Both the position numbers and the translations under genes were made by a program. Below the pieces are notes generated by a model. That model saw only the letters and a program-made list of their open reading frames with translations, was not told the DNA's origin and did not search any database. Positions 9,066-15,857 of a stretch of DNA of 29,032 bases are shown here, in pieces (position 1 is the first letter of the stretch; every line of letters begins with the position of its first letter). The stretch comes from Planctomycetota bacterium (GTDB taxonomy: Bacteria; Planctomycetota; PUPC01; JACPCR01): positions 1-29,032 of the forward strand of contig JASLXP010000925.1 of NCBI GenBank assembly GCA_030740295.1, in the 5' to 3' direction.

Positions 9066-11372
9066 ATGAATTTGTGGAATTTGCCAGCCAGAGTCTTCGG
9101 CATCCGCGATCTGGATATCGCGGGGGCGCATCAGTTTACTCTGACAACGACGGCAGGGACGATCACGCTGATCCTGCTTGGAGTGCTCGCGATCTCCGGA
9201 GTCTGTGTGAGCGTGATCACCTATTCACGGACCACGGAATCTATTCCATCCCAATGGCGCTGGTTCTTTGGCCTGGCCAGAGCCTTTGTATACGTCTTAC
9301 TCGCCATCGCTCTTTCAGGGCTGGTGATCATCGTTGAGCTGAGCGTTGACGAAACTGAGCGCAGCCTCGTCATCATCGATAACTCACTGAGCATGGGCAT
9401 CCAGGAATCAGGTGAGCGGCGGATCGACCGAGTAAAGAAATCGGTCGAAATTCTCCTGCCCGCACTGGCCGGCGTCCGAATCACAGACCTGCGCACTCTC
9501 GATGACAAGCGGCTCACGGCAAAGGAACTCAAGAATCTCGAACCCTCGATCGACCGAACCAGTCTGACCGGAATCCTCGAAAAGATCGGTCGTGATACTC
9601 GGGCCGAGGTCAGTGAAATTCTCTTCTTTACCGATGGTCGAGATACGGTACGGACCGATTACGGACTTGCCGCAGCGGCTCTGAAGTCACGCAGCATCCG
9701 GCTCTATCCTGTCATCGCTGGCACTCAGACTGAATTCAGCGATCTCCGCATTGCCGCGGCCAGTGCCACCCCGTACTGCCGGGCATTCGATCAGTTGGTC
9801 GTACGTTTCAAACTCCATCAAAGAGGCTGCACAGGCAAGAAGGTCAAAGTGGAAGTCGTCGAGGCCGAAGAGACGGACAAGGTGCTCGCCGCATCGGAAC
9901 TGACGCTGACCGATGACCCAGTTGGCCAGGGAGGCACGCTGGTTATGGCTCCGCCCAGAAAGAGTGGCGATGTTCATCTCGTCGTGAGAGCCACGCAGTT
10001 GGATGGTGAAATTGTTACCCGCAACAACCAGGTCGATCTCTTCACCAGAATCGTCAGTGAGCCGATAAAGATGCTCTACATCGACAACTTTCCACGCGCG
10101 GAGTTCCGGCATATCAAGCAATCGCTGGATCGCGATCCCAACATCGCGCTCACTCTGTTGAATCGCATGCCGGGCGGCGTCTGGCTCGTGCAGGGCCCCA
10201 ACCTCCTGGAAAAGCCGGAGCTTGGCTTTCCGGCCGAGCTCGGAGAGTTATTGAAATACGACGTGCTTATTCTGGGCTCGATCTCCCGCGGCTACTTCTC
10301 CGCCCGCGATCGATTCGAAGAACGAAAGCTGACGAACATCGCACATTTTGTTTCAGGCCGGGGGGGAGGGCTTATCGTGCTCGGAGGACACCGCTCTTTC
10401 GGCCACGGCAAATACAAAGGGTCGCCCATCGAAGACCTCCTCCCATTTCGCATTCCCAAACATGGGGATTCTGAATTTCAGACGCAGGAGATCCAGGCGG
10501 AGCTGCATCCACTCGGGAAGTACCATCCCATCGCACAGCTTGGGCACTCGCCTGATGAGAGTGCCACGTTGTGGCAGGAGCTGCCAAGGCTCCAAGGCTG
10601 CAACGTCGTCGGCGAGGCCCGGCCAGGCGCGGAAGTGATCGCTGTAAGCTCGGAAGCTGTCGATGGGCAGAAGCCCATCCTGCTGGCCAGTCAGCAGTAC
10701 GGTGCCGGCCGCGTGTTCGCATGCACCAGCTACTCGACCTACCGCTGGCGTCTTGGCACTCCGCTCGACAAAGGAAACCTGTTGGCAAGATTCTGGGCTC
10801 AGGTAGTTCGCTACGTTGCCCCCGACCCGCGGCTCGTTGCCAATGCCCTGAACATTCAAACCGACAAGCCACATTACGTGCGTGGCGAAACCGCGCAGGT
10901 CGAGCTGCGCCCGCTCGATCCTTATTATGCCCCGCTACGCAATGCCGAGCTGCAACTCACGGTCTCAGAACCCGGAGAGGAATCTGCCGAACTCATCCTC
11001 AAAGAAGACCCAAATCAGAAAGGCGTCTACCCCGCCGAAATTCGCCTCGATCACGAAGGCGCGTATCAACTCGAAGCAAGTGGCCCCAAAAGCATGAAGG
11101 AGAATTTCACACTCACAGTACATATTTCATCCGAAGAGTTTTTCGATGCGCGCCCGAAACGGGAATCTCTCCAGCAGCTCGCGGAAGCCACCGGCGGGAA
11201 ACTTCTGAATCTGAAAGACACTGCCTCTCTGGTAAACGAAATAAGGACTGAGGCCGATCCCAAACAGCAGCGTATGGAGATCCCTCTGTGGGATTCCTCA
11301 CTGCTGTTGGCATTGCTGGTCTGTCTCGCATTAGGAGAATGGTATTTCCGAAAACGGAGCGGGCTGGCATGA
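9066..11372 (+). CDS. Membrane protein with VWA-like and GATase-like domains
   Basis: This 768-residue protein has two membrane helices near the N-terminus (about 31-53 and 67-92), then a VWA-like domain with IIDNSLSMG, whose D105, S107 and S109 form a D-x-S-x-S MIDAS. Around 398-460 a GATase-like segment reads YDVLILGSIS, HFVSGRGGGLIVLGGH and RSFGHG; the position where a class I amidotransferase would have Cys holds Gly-His, so it should not be an amidotransferase. A third helix (SLLLALLVCLALGEWYF) ends the protein before a short basic tail. It resembles the large membrane proteins that accompany BatA-like proteins in MoxR operons of planctomycetes and alphaproteobacteria. Its stop TGA is the last three bases of an ATGA, discussed at 11369. 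Confidence 0.88.
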   Translation: MNLWNLPARVFGIRDLDIAGAHQFTLTTTAGTITLILLGVLAISGVCVSVITYSRTTESIPSQWRWFFGLARAFVYVLLAIALSGLVIIVELSVDETERSLVIIDNSLSMGIQESGERRIDRVKKSVEILLPALAGVRITDLRTLDDKRLTAKELKNLEPSIDRTSLTGILEKIGRDTRAEVSEILFFTDGRDTVRTDYGLAAAALKSRSIRLYPVIAGTQTEFSDLRIAAASATPYCRAFDQLVVRFKLHQRGCTGKKVKVEVVEAEETDKVLAASELTLTDDPVGQGGTLVMAPPRKSGDVHLVVRATQLDGEIVTRNNQVDLFTRIVSEPIKMLYIDNFPRAEFRHIKQSLDRDPNIALTLLNRMPGGVWLVQGPNLLEKPELGFPAELGELLKYDVLILGSISRGYFSARDRFEERKLTNIAHFVSGRGGGLIVLGGHRSFGHGKYKGSPIEDLLPFRIPKHGDSEFQTQEIQAELHPLGKYHPIAQLGHSPDESATLWQELPRLQGCNVVGEARPGAEVIAVSSEAVDGQKPILLASQQYGAGRVFACTSYSTYRWRLGTPLDKGNLLARFWAQVVRYVAPDPRLVANALNIQTDKPHYVRGETAQVELRPLDPYYAPLRNAELQLTVSEPGEESAELILKEDPNQKGVYPAEIRLDHEGAYQLEASGPKSMKENFTLTVHISSEEFFDARPKRESLQQLAEATGGKLLNLKDTASLVNEIRTEADPKQQRMEIPLWDSSLLLALLVCLALGEWYFRKRSGLA

Positions 11373-11488
11373 CGTCCGCATTTCTCAGAAAGCTCTCTCA
11401 GAATCGTGGCGACAGGCTGCCAGCCTGTCAGCCAGTGTTTTCATTGCCTGTGAAGAAAGCAGGTTACTTAACGCTCTACGCTGACTGA
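11369..11488 (+). other. Short ORF coupled by ATGA, running into repeat A (possible lost gene start)
   Basis: An ATG at 11369 overlaps the TGA of the preceding gene as ATGA, the usual form of translational coupling in tight operons. It reads MTSAFLRKLSQN and then enters repeat A, ending at TGA 11486-11488 after 39 codons. All other early junctions except DUF58/BatA are tight (2, 4 and 0 bp), so this may be the original start of the DUF4175-like gene, cut off when repeat A was inserted. No homology between this dozen residues and the next protein can be shown. It could also be chance. Confidence 0.3.
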
Positions 11489-11538
11489 ATTGATCGTTCA
11501 CTTTTCTTGGGCTGGCAGGCTGGCAGCCTGTCGCCACG
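11405..11538. repeat. REP-like doublet, family A (29-bp inverted repeats)
   Basis: Two 29-bp arms, 11405-11433 and 11510-11538, are inverted copies of each other with one mismatch, separated by 76 bp. Each arm contains its own near-palindrome, GACAGGCTG-C-CAGCCTG(T/C)C, so each can fold alone and the pair can fold together. This is the usual layout of a REP doublet (BIME) or a small MITE. It fills most of the 175-bp gap between the VWA/GATase-like gene and the DUF4175-like gene, the only large gap among the first six genes of the run. No target-site duplication is obvious. Confidence 0.85.
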
Positions 11539-11547
11539 CTGCTTCAA

Positions 11548-13416
11548 ATGAACACCGATCACCTGACACAATTTTCCTCCAAGCTTGAGGGCCGCATCCA
11601 TGCGACGAAGCAGAAGCTCGTGAAGCTCCGCGCTGTGGACGCCGTCGCGTGGGCATGGATTGCATGCGCTCTGATTGCGGTAGTCGCGCTTGCCTTGGAT
11701 TGGGCCTTTGAATTGTCCGTGCAGGCCCGGATGGCGGTTGCCTGCGTTTCGTTACTTGCCTGGCTCGTCGTGCTGTCGCGCCATGGGATTTTCGCGCTCT
11801 GGTCGGCCACCCGGCTGCCGCTCTCATCTGTGAGCATTCTTCTCGAAGAGCAGATTCCTGATCTCGAAAGCCGCATCGTCACAGTGAACGATCTGCCCAA
11901 ACAGGCAGTACGCGCAGAGAACGACACACAGCTTGGTTTCTTCGCCCTTGCCGTGGAATCGGCCTATCGAGACACCGAATCGCACCACTTCCCTGACGCG
12001 ATTTCTGCGGATGAAACAAAGAGACTAGCGGCCACGGCAACCGGTCTCCTTCTGGTATGCGCGCTGACTGCCGCGCTGGCACCCTCAGCTTTCTTCGCCG
12101 CGCTGGGCCGATACACACACCTGCTGCAGGAGTACCGGCAGATTCACGCCCAGGTCTCTCTCGAGGTCGATGTAGAAGAAACGGATACCGTTCACATCTT
12201 CGAGAAACCTGAAGGCTTTGATGTGGCAGCCATAAAGGGCGCCACGGTTCGAGCCAGAATCGTCGCGCATTCAAATGTGGATGTGCCTCTCAGGCTGTTT
12301 AGCCGATTCGAGGGCACCGATGAATTCAAACCTGTTGACCTGCCCGGCGCAGAGGCTGACCTGCCAAGAGGCAATGCATCTTCGATAAATGGCAACTTCA
12401 TCCTTCTGGCAGATGTCGACAGAGACACGGAACTCTATCTGCAGTTCGGCCCTCAGCGTTCGCCCGTATTCAGAGTGCGTGCGACTCAACACCCAACCAT
12501 CCAAAACGTCCAGCTTCGCCTCCGCCTGCCGGACTACACCAAGGTAAAGCCGCAGTTCATTCCCACTTCGGACGGCAATATCCGTGCGCTCTACAAATCG
12601 GAAGTCGAGATCTCCGTGCAATCCGACAAACCGCTGCGGCGCGGTTTCTTCACCATCTACGGAAAACGGATCGCAGTTAAGGGTCACGGCCGGCGGATCA
12701 GCACGCGATTCCTGGTGACCGCGGATGGCTCATACACGGTGGAGGTTGCAGATCGTGATGGTTTCGTTTCCCAGAACAAACTCGATTGCAGGATCGACTC
12801 GCTTGCTGATCAGCCCCCGGAGGTCGAGGTCTCCGCGCCGGACGAGGTAACCCTCGGCAAGAACAGCCTCGGCGGTGTAGCTCTTCGCTTTCGCGCGCAA
12901 GACGACTACGGCATTGAAAAGATCCGGCTCGTCTACAGCGTAACGCGCCTGCCAGGTGTGAACCTTCCGACCACCCGATCCGCAAAGCCTCGCAAGCTCG
13001 AAAGAAAGATCAATCCGCGGCAAGTGGTCAACATGTCGCTGCCTTGCCGATTCGGCGAACTGGGGCTCGAGGTCGGTGAAGTCGTCACGTTCCACCTCGA
13101 AGTCGAAGACACTGACATCGAAAGCGGCCCGCACATAGCGCGCTCCAAGAGCATGCGCATCGTCGTCGTAGGCAGCGAGCTCCGGGACTGGATCGAGCTC
13201 GAAGATGAAGACCGCTGGCCAACAGATTTCGTTGGCTTCACCGGCGCCAAACGCGCCACCGGCATCGGCCGGCCCGGCGCAAGCCCGCTGGTAAAGGACG
13301 CCGGAGAAAAACCTGCAGAGACCTCGCCAGGAGTTTCGAATACGGTGGAGGGATACATCCCGCCTGCATTCAGGCAGAGCTTTACGGATTACTCGAACGC
13401 GCTGAATGAGGAGTAG
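11548..13416 (+). CDS. DUF4175-like membrane protein
   Basis: This 622-residue protein has two hydrophobic helices close together at about 32-50 and 60-77, and a third at about 156-180 (TGLLLVCALTAALAPSAFF). A large extracytoplasmic part built of beta-sandwich repeats follows (QNVQLRLRLPDYTKVKP, then LVTADGSYTVEVADRDG, and DDYGIEKIRLVYSV). The Pro-Pro-Glu-Val opening and the DDYGI motif are typical of DUF4175 relatives found next to MoxR/VWA genes. It is shorter than many DUF4175 proteins, lacking their long coiled-coil C-terminus. The ATG lies only 9 bp after repeat A and has no visible ribosome-binding site. The next gene begins immediately after its TAG. Confidence 0.82.
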   Translation: MNTDHLTQFSSKLEGRIHATKQKLVKLRAVDAVAWAWIACALIAVVALALDWAFELSVQARMAVACVSLLAWLVVLSRHGIFALWSATRLPLSSVSILLEEQIPDLESRIVTVNDLPKQAVRAENDTQLGFFALAVESAYRDTESHHFPDAISADETKRLAATATGLLLVCALTAALAPSAFFAALGRYTHLLQEYRQIHAQVSLEVDVEETDTVHIFEKPEGFDVAAIKGATVRARIVAHSNVDVPLRLFSRFEGTDEFKPVDLPGAEADLPRGNASSINGNFILLADVDRDTELYLQFGPQRSPVFRVRATQHPTIQNVQLRLRLPDYTKVKPQFIPTSDGNIRALYKSEVEISVQSDKPLRRGFFTIYGKRIAVKGHGRRISTRFLVTADGSYTVEVADRDGFVSQNKLDCRIDSLADQPPEVEVSAPDEVTLGKNSLGGVALRFRAQDDYGIEKIRLVYSVTRLPGVNLPTTRSAKPRKLERKINPRQVVNMSLPCRFGELGLEVGEVVTFHLEVEDTDIESGPHIARSKSMRIVVVGSELRDWIELEDEDRWPTDFVGFTGAKRATGIGRPGASPLVKDAGEKPAETSPGVSNTVEGYIPPAFRQSFTDYSNALNEE

Positions 13417-14268
13417 ATGAATATGCATAACAGCAGCGGGATCTTTCGCCGAGTCCACGCGACTTGCCATCAGGCATGGCCCTTGGCGCTCCTGCTGGGC
13501 ACTCTCTGTCTCCCCGCTCTGTCAGCTCAATCCTTCACGGATCTTTTCCCGCCTGCCAAGGACAAGAAAGTAAAGAAGGCCGAAAAGAAAGAAGGAGAAG
13601 AGGAACTCTTCCGCGAAGAGACAGAAGAGGAAAAACTGGTCGACGCGTTCACCATGCGGCACATCAGATTCGGCAGCGACTGGAATCCTGACCCAACGGC
13701 CCTCCCGCAGTTTACGTATCAGTTTCGCAAAGCATTAAGGATGCGCTGCAAGATGATCGACGAGCCGCTCGAGCTTTCGGACCCAGAGATTTTCAAATGG
13801 CCATTCCTGTGGATGCATGCGCACAACTCTTTCAGATTCACCAAGGCCGAGCGCGAGAATCTCATCAAGTATCTCAACCGCGGCGGCGTTCTCATCGCGG
13901 ACGATTGCTCGGCCGGAGGCGCCGGCTGGCTGCCTTCACTGCGAGCAGAAGTCGGAAAGATGTACGCCGGCAAAGGCTGGGAAGTGGTCACCCCCGACCA
14001 CAAGCGATTCAACAGGCTGTTTAAGATTTCTTACAAGTACAGGACTACTATCAAGACCATCAGCAGCCTGCATAACGAGGTATTTCTGCTCGACGATCGC
14101 ATCGCCATTTTTCTCATACACGATGACTACGGTTGCCAGTGGGAAGTGAGCTCCCCGCCGACATCAGCTAACCCACTCGGGAACGGCATGCACGGTTTTA
14201 CGAGTGAAGAACGTAAACGCTGTTTCGAATTCAGCTTCAACATCATGCTCTATCTGCTGACGCATTGA
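13417..14268 (+). CDS. DUF4159 domain protein, secreted
   Basis: This 283-residue protein starts directly at the stop of the previous gene (zero gap). A second ATG at 13423, with GAGGAG 9 nt upstream, may be the real start. A signal-peptide-like segment (PLALLLGTLCLPALSAQ) follows a long n-region, then a charged linker rich in Lys and Glu (about residues 45-70). The DUF4159 domain runs to the end: MRHIRFGSDWNPDP, FLWMHAHNSFRFT, LIKYLNRGGVLIADDCSAG, GWEVVTPDHKRFNRLF, then GCQWEVSSP. DUF4159 has a GATase-like fold and is regularly found with MoxR and BatA genes; its biochemical role is not established. The last 18 codons have a diverged second copy at 14471-14527. Confidence 0.92.
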   Translation: MNMHNSSGIFRRVHATCHQAWPLALLLGTLCLPALSAQSFTDLFPPAKDKKVKKAEKKEGEEELFREETEEEKLVDAFTMRHIRFGSDWNPDPTALPQFTYQFRKALRMRCKMIDEPLELSDPEIFKWPFLWMHAHNSFRFTKAERENLIKYLNRGGVLIADDCSAGGAGWLPSLRAEVGKMYAGKGWEVVTPDHKRFNRLFKISYKYRTTIKTISSLHNEVFLLDDRIAIFLIHDDYGCQWEVSSPPTSANPLGNGMHGFTSEERKRCFEFSFNIMLYLLTH

Positions 14269-14348
14269 ATTCGGTGAATGTCATCTACGCGAAGGAGTGT
14301 CATGAAATGCTAATGACTCGAAGCCTGGTGGATGTTCTGGACGTTCAG

Positions 14349-14464
14349 TACGCCGAAGGCGTTACGCCTTCCAGCCCAAGGTTCGCGAGCCTCGGCGAGC
14401 TACCTTGGGTATGCGTCTTCACGCCGCATTTACCCCGAAGGGGTTGCGCCCATATCCTGGCATC
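14349..14464 (+). repeat. REP-like repeat family C, copy C1 (116 bp)
   Basis: This is a full-length 116-bp unit in plus orientation, upstream of the transposase. It begins with hairpin TACGCCGAAGGCGTTA (14349-14364). A larger dyad follows with arms CCCAAGGT and ACCTTGGG around a GC-rich loop, then a second short hairpin, TACCCCGAAGGGGTTG (14431-14446). The two short hairpins share the plan TAC-n-CC-GAA-GG-n'-GTT with a swapped base pair at n. Copies C2 and C3 have the same length with no gaps. Confidence 0.9.
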
Positions 14465-14470
14465 ATCCCG

Positions 14471-14527
14471 ATTAAGAAGTGCTGCGAATTCAGCTTCAAC
14501 ATCATGCTATACCTGCTGACGCGTTGA
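14471..14527 (+). pseudogene. Remnant of a DUF4159 gene 3' end
   Basis: The frame reads IKKCCEFSFNIMLYLLTR and then stop, against RKRCFEFSFNIMLYLLTH at the end of the DUF4159 gene: 14 of 18 residues are identical. At DNA level 14485-14528 matches 14226-14269 at 41 of 44 bases, with two of the three changes silent. Further upstream the similarity continues only as synonymous-type changes and then stops where repeat C1 begins. It is either the stump of a second, diverged DUF4159 gene or a duplication made when the repeat and transposase arrived. Confidence 0.75.
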
Positions 14528-14563
14528 AGGCCAATTCACAACCCAGCGACGGAGATCCACGAA

Positions 14564-15019
14564 ATGCCACAGTCCCTATCGAGAATTCTCATCCACACGA
14601 TCTTCTCTACGAAAAACAGGGAACCATTCTTGCGCGTTTCGGGGGTACGCACGAGCATGCATGGCGAACTAGGCGGAATAGCTAAGAAGCTGGAGTGTAA
14701 CCCGATCATGATTGGCGGGGTCGAAGACCATGTACATCTGCTGACAACTCTATCGCGAACCTGTAAGCCCGCGGAATTTGTCAAGGAGGTTAAGAGAGCC
14801 TCTTCCATCTGGATAAAGGAGGAGTTTGAAGGCTATGGCAGATTCCAGTGGCAGTCTGGTTACGGCTGTTTCTCGATCGGCCAATCGCAGGTAGAAGAAA
14901 TCTGTGACTACATCGCGAATCAGGAAGAGCACCATAAACGGGTTTCATTTCAGGATGAATTTCGGACGTTTCTGCGACAGCATGAGATCGAGTATGACGA
15001 ACGATATGTCTGGGATTAG
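14564..15019 (+). CDS. IS200-like HUH (Y1) transposase, RAYT-like
   Basis: This 151-residue single-strand DNA transposase belongs to the IS200/COG1943 superfamily. Such enzymes cut and rejoin one DNA strand at hairpins through a covalent phosphotyrosine link. The metal-binding HUH motif is HVH at 56-58 within GGVEDHVHLL, and the likely nucleophile is Y116 in ICDYIANQEEHHKR. Both look intact, and the length is normal for the family. I recognise the pattern MPQSLS...FSTKN...ERYVWD as one common in planctomycetes and relatives. There is a GGAG 9 nt before the ATG. It is flanked by family C repeats, plus orientation upstream and minus orientation downstream, the arrangement expected of a REP-associated transposase. 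No TnpB partner and no clear IS ends are visible. Confidence 0.93.
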   Translation: MPQSLSRILIHTIFSTKNREPFLRVSGVRTSMHGELGGIAKKLECNPIMIGGVEDHVHLLTTLSRTCKPAEFVKEVKRASSIWIKEEFEGYGRFQWQSGYGCFSIGQSQVEEICDYIANQEEHHKRVSFQDEFRTFLRQHEIEYDERYVWD

Positions 15020-15030
15020 TTTTTTGTATG

Positions 15031-15397
15031 GATGTGGGCGCAACCCCTTCGGGGTAGAGGCGGCGTGGGGCCGCTTACCCAGGGTAGCTCGCAAAGCCTC
15101 GCAACCCTGGGCTGTAAGGCGTAACACCTTCGGTGTAGAAGACAGCCGCATACCCAGGGCAGCTCGCAAAGCCTCGCAACCTTGGGCTGTAAGGCGTAAC
15201 ACCTTCGGTGTAGAAGGCAGCGGAAAGGGCCGCATACTCAGGGCAGCTCGCAAAGCCTCGCAACCTTGGGCTGTAAGGCGTAACACCTTCGGTGTAGAAG
15301 ACAGCGGAGAGGAGGCGTGGTGCCGCATACCCGGGGTAGCTCGCCGAGGCTCGCATCCCTGGGCTGAAAGGCGCAACACTTTCGGTGTCGAAGACAG
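15031..15397 (-). repeat. Family C array: four 75-bp units in inverted orientation
   Basis: Downstream of the transposase, in the opposite orientation to C1, are four units of exactly 75 bp: 15071-15145, 15146-15220, 15230-15304 and 15323-15397. The gaps are 0, 9 and 18 bp. Bases 15031-15070 hold the remaining part of the full 116-bp form for the first unit only; the others are shortened. Each unit carries the large dyad (TACCCAGGG-type arm and CCTGGG/CTTGGG arm) and a short hairpin that reads TACACCGAAGGTGTTA on the minus strand (15122-15137 in the first). The fourth unit is the most diverged. The unit length and all gaps are multiples of three. Confidence 0.9.
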
Positions 15398-15511
15398 CGG
15401 AAGCAATCTTCTTATCCTGGTGCGCAGACCACACATCTGTGGGCGAATGTCTCGGTGCAGTGCATTCATTGCCACAGCTAGAGAAAACAGGTCACTAAAG
15501 AATGGCTGGCT

Positions 15512-15531
15512 GTTACGCCCATATCCCGGCA
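15512..15531 (+). repeat. Family C fragment (3' tail only)
   Basis: About 20 bases match the last part of the 116-bp unit (GTTACGCCCATATCC-type tail, compare 15660-15679), with no preceding hairpins. It is probably the leftover of a truncated unit between the inverted array and copy C2. Confidence 0.6.
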
Positions 15532-15564
15532 GTACCCCCGTGACGTCAGCTGGATTTTTTTCTT

Positions 15565-15680
15565 TACGCCGAAGGCGTTACGCCTTCCAGCCCAGGGTTC
15601 GCGAGTCTCGGCGAGCTACCCTGGGTATGCGGCACCACGCCGCATTTACCCCGAAGGGGTTACGCCCATATCCTGGCATC
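15565..15680 (+). repeat. REP-like repeat family C, copy C2 (116 bp)
   Basis: This full-length unit has hairpin TACGCCGAAGGCGTTA at 15565-15580, a dyad with CCCAGGGT and ACCCTGGG arms, and hairpin TACCCCGAAGGGGTTA at 15647-15662. Compared with C1 (CCCAAGGT / ACCTTGGG) both arms of the dyad have changed together, keeping the pairing. A T-rich stretch ending TTCTT precedes the unit, as it does in C3. Confidence 0.9.
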
Positions 15681-15741
15681 GGCCCATATGCGTCAAGTGC
15701 ATATTCACCGTGTCAGGAAAACAGACCGACACCACATTCTT

Positions 15742-15857
15742 TACGCCGAAGGCGTTGCGCCTTCCAGCCCCGGGCTCGCGGGCCTTTTCGATCTACCCTG
15801 GGAATGCGCCCCCATGCCGCAATTACCCCGACGGGGTTGCGCCCATTTCTTCCCATT
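15742..15857 (+). repeat. REP-like repeat family C, copy C3, overlapping the next gene's start
   Basis: This is the most diverged of the three long copies but aligns without gaps over 116 bp. The first hairpin TACGCCGAAGGCGTTG (15742-15757) is intact; the second is TACCCCGACGGGGTTG (15824-15839), altered only in its loop. The large dyad has lost some pairing. The copy lies 177 bp after C2, a multiple of three, and its end runs straight into the signal-peptide core of the large gene, so the only in-frame ATG and TTG start candidates lie inside this repeat. Confidence 0.85.

Noticed and set aside
12730..13470. A 246-codon minus-strand open frame
   Set aside because: It is antisense to the DUF4175-like and DUF4159 genes and has no domain or ribosome-binding signal.
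15071..15397. CRISPR array
   Set aside because: The repeats are 75 bp with spacers of 0, 9 and 18 bp and no unique spacers; no cas genes are near.
14945..15475. Minus-strand open frames of 176 and 119 codons with repeated peptides
   Set aside because: They are translations of the family C array, kept open because units and gaps are multiples of three; there is no start signal and no non-repeat protein.
11441..15510. Similarity between the spacer of repeat A (about 11441-11474) and 15467-15500
   Set aside because: Both contain CATTGCC and an AGAAA-CAGGT-ACT pattern, but the match is short and gapped and could be chance.
14904..15803. The 300-codon upstream part of the frame that contains the giant glycosidase-like gene
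   Set aside because: It begins inside the transposase gene in another frame and then only reads repeats; a signal peptide follows at about 15840, so a start near 15804 is far more likely.
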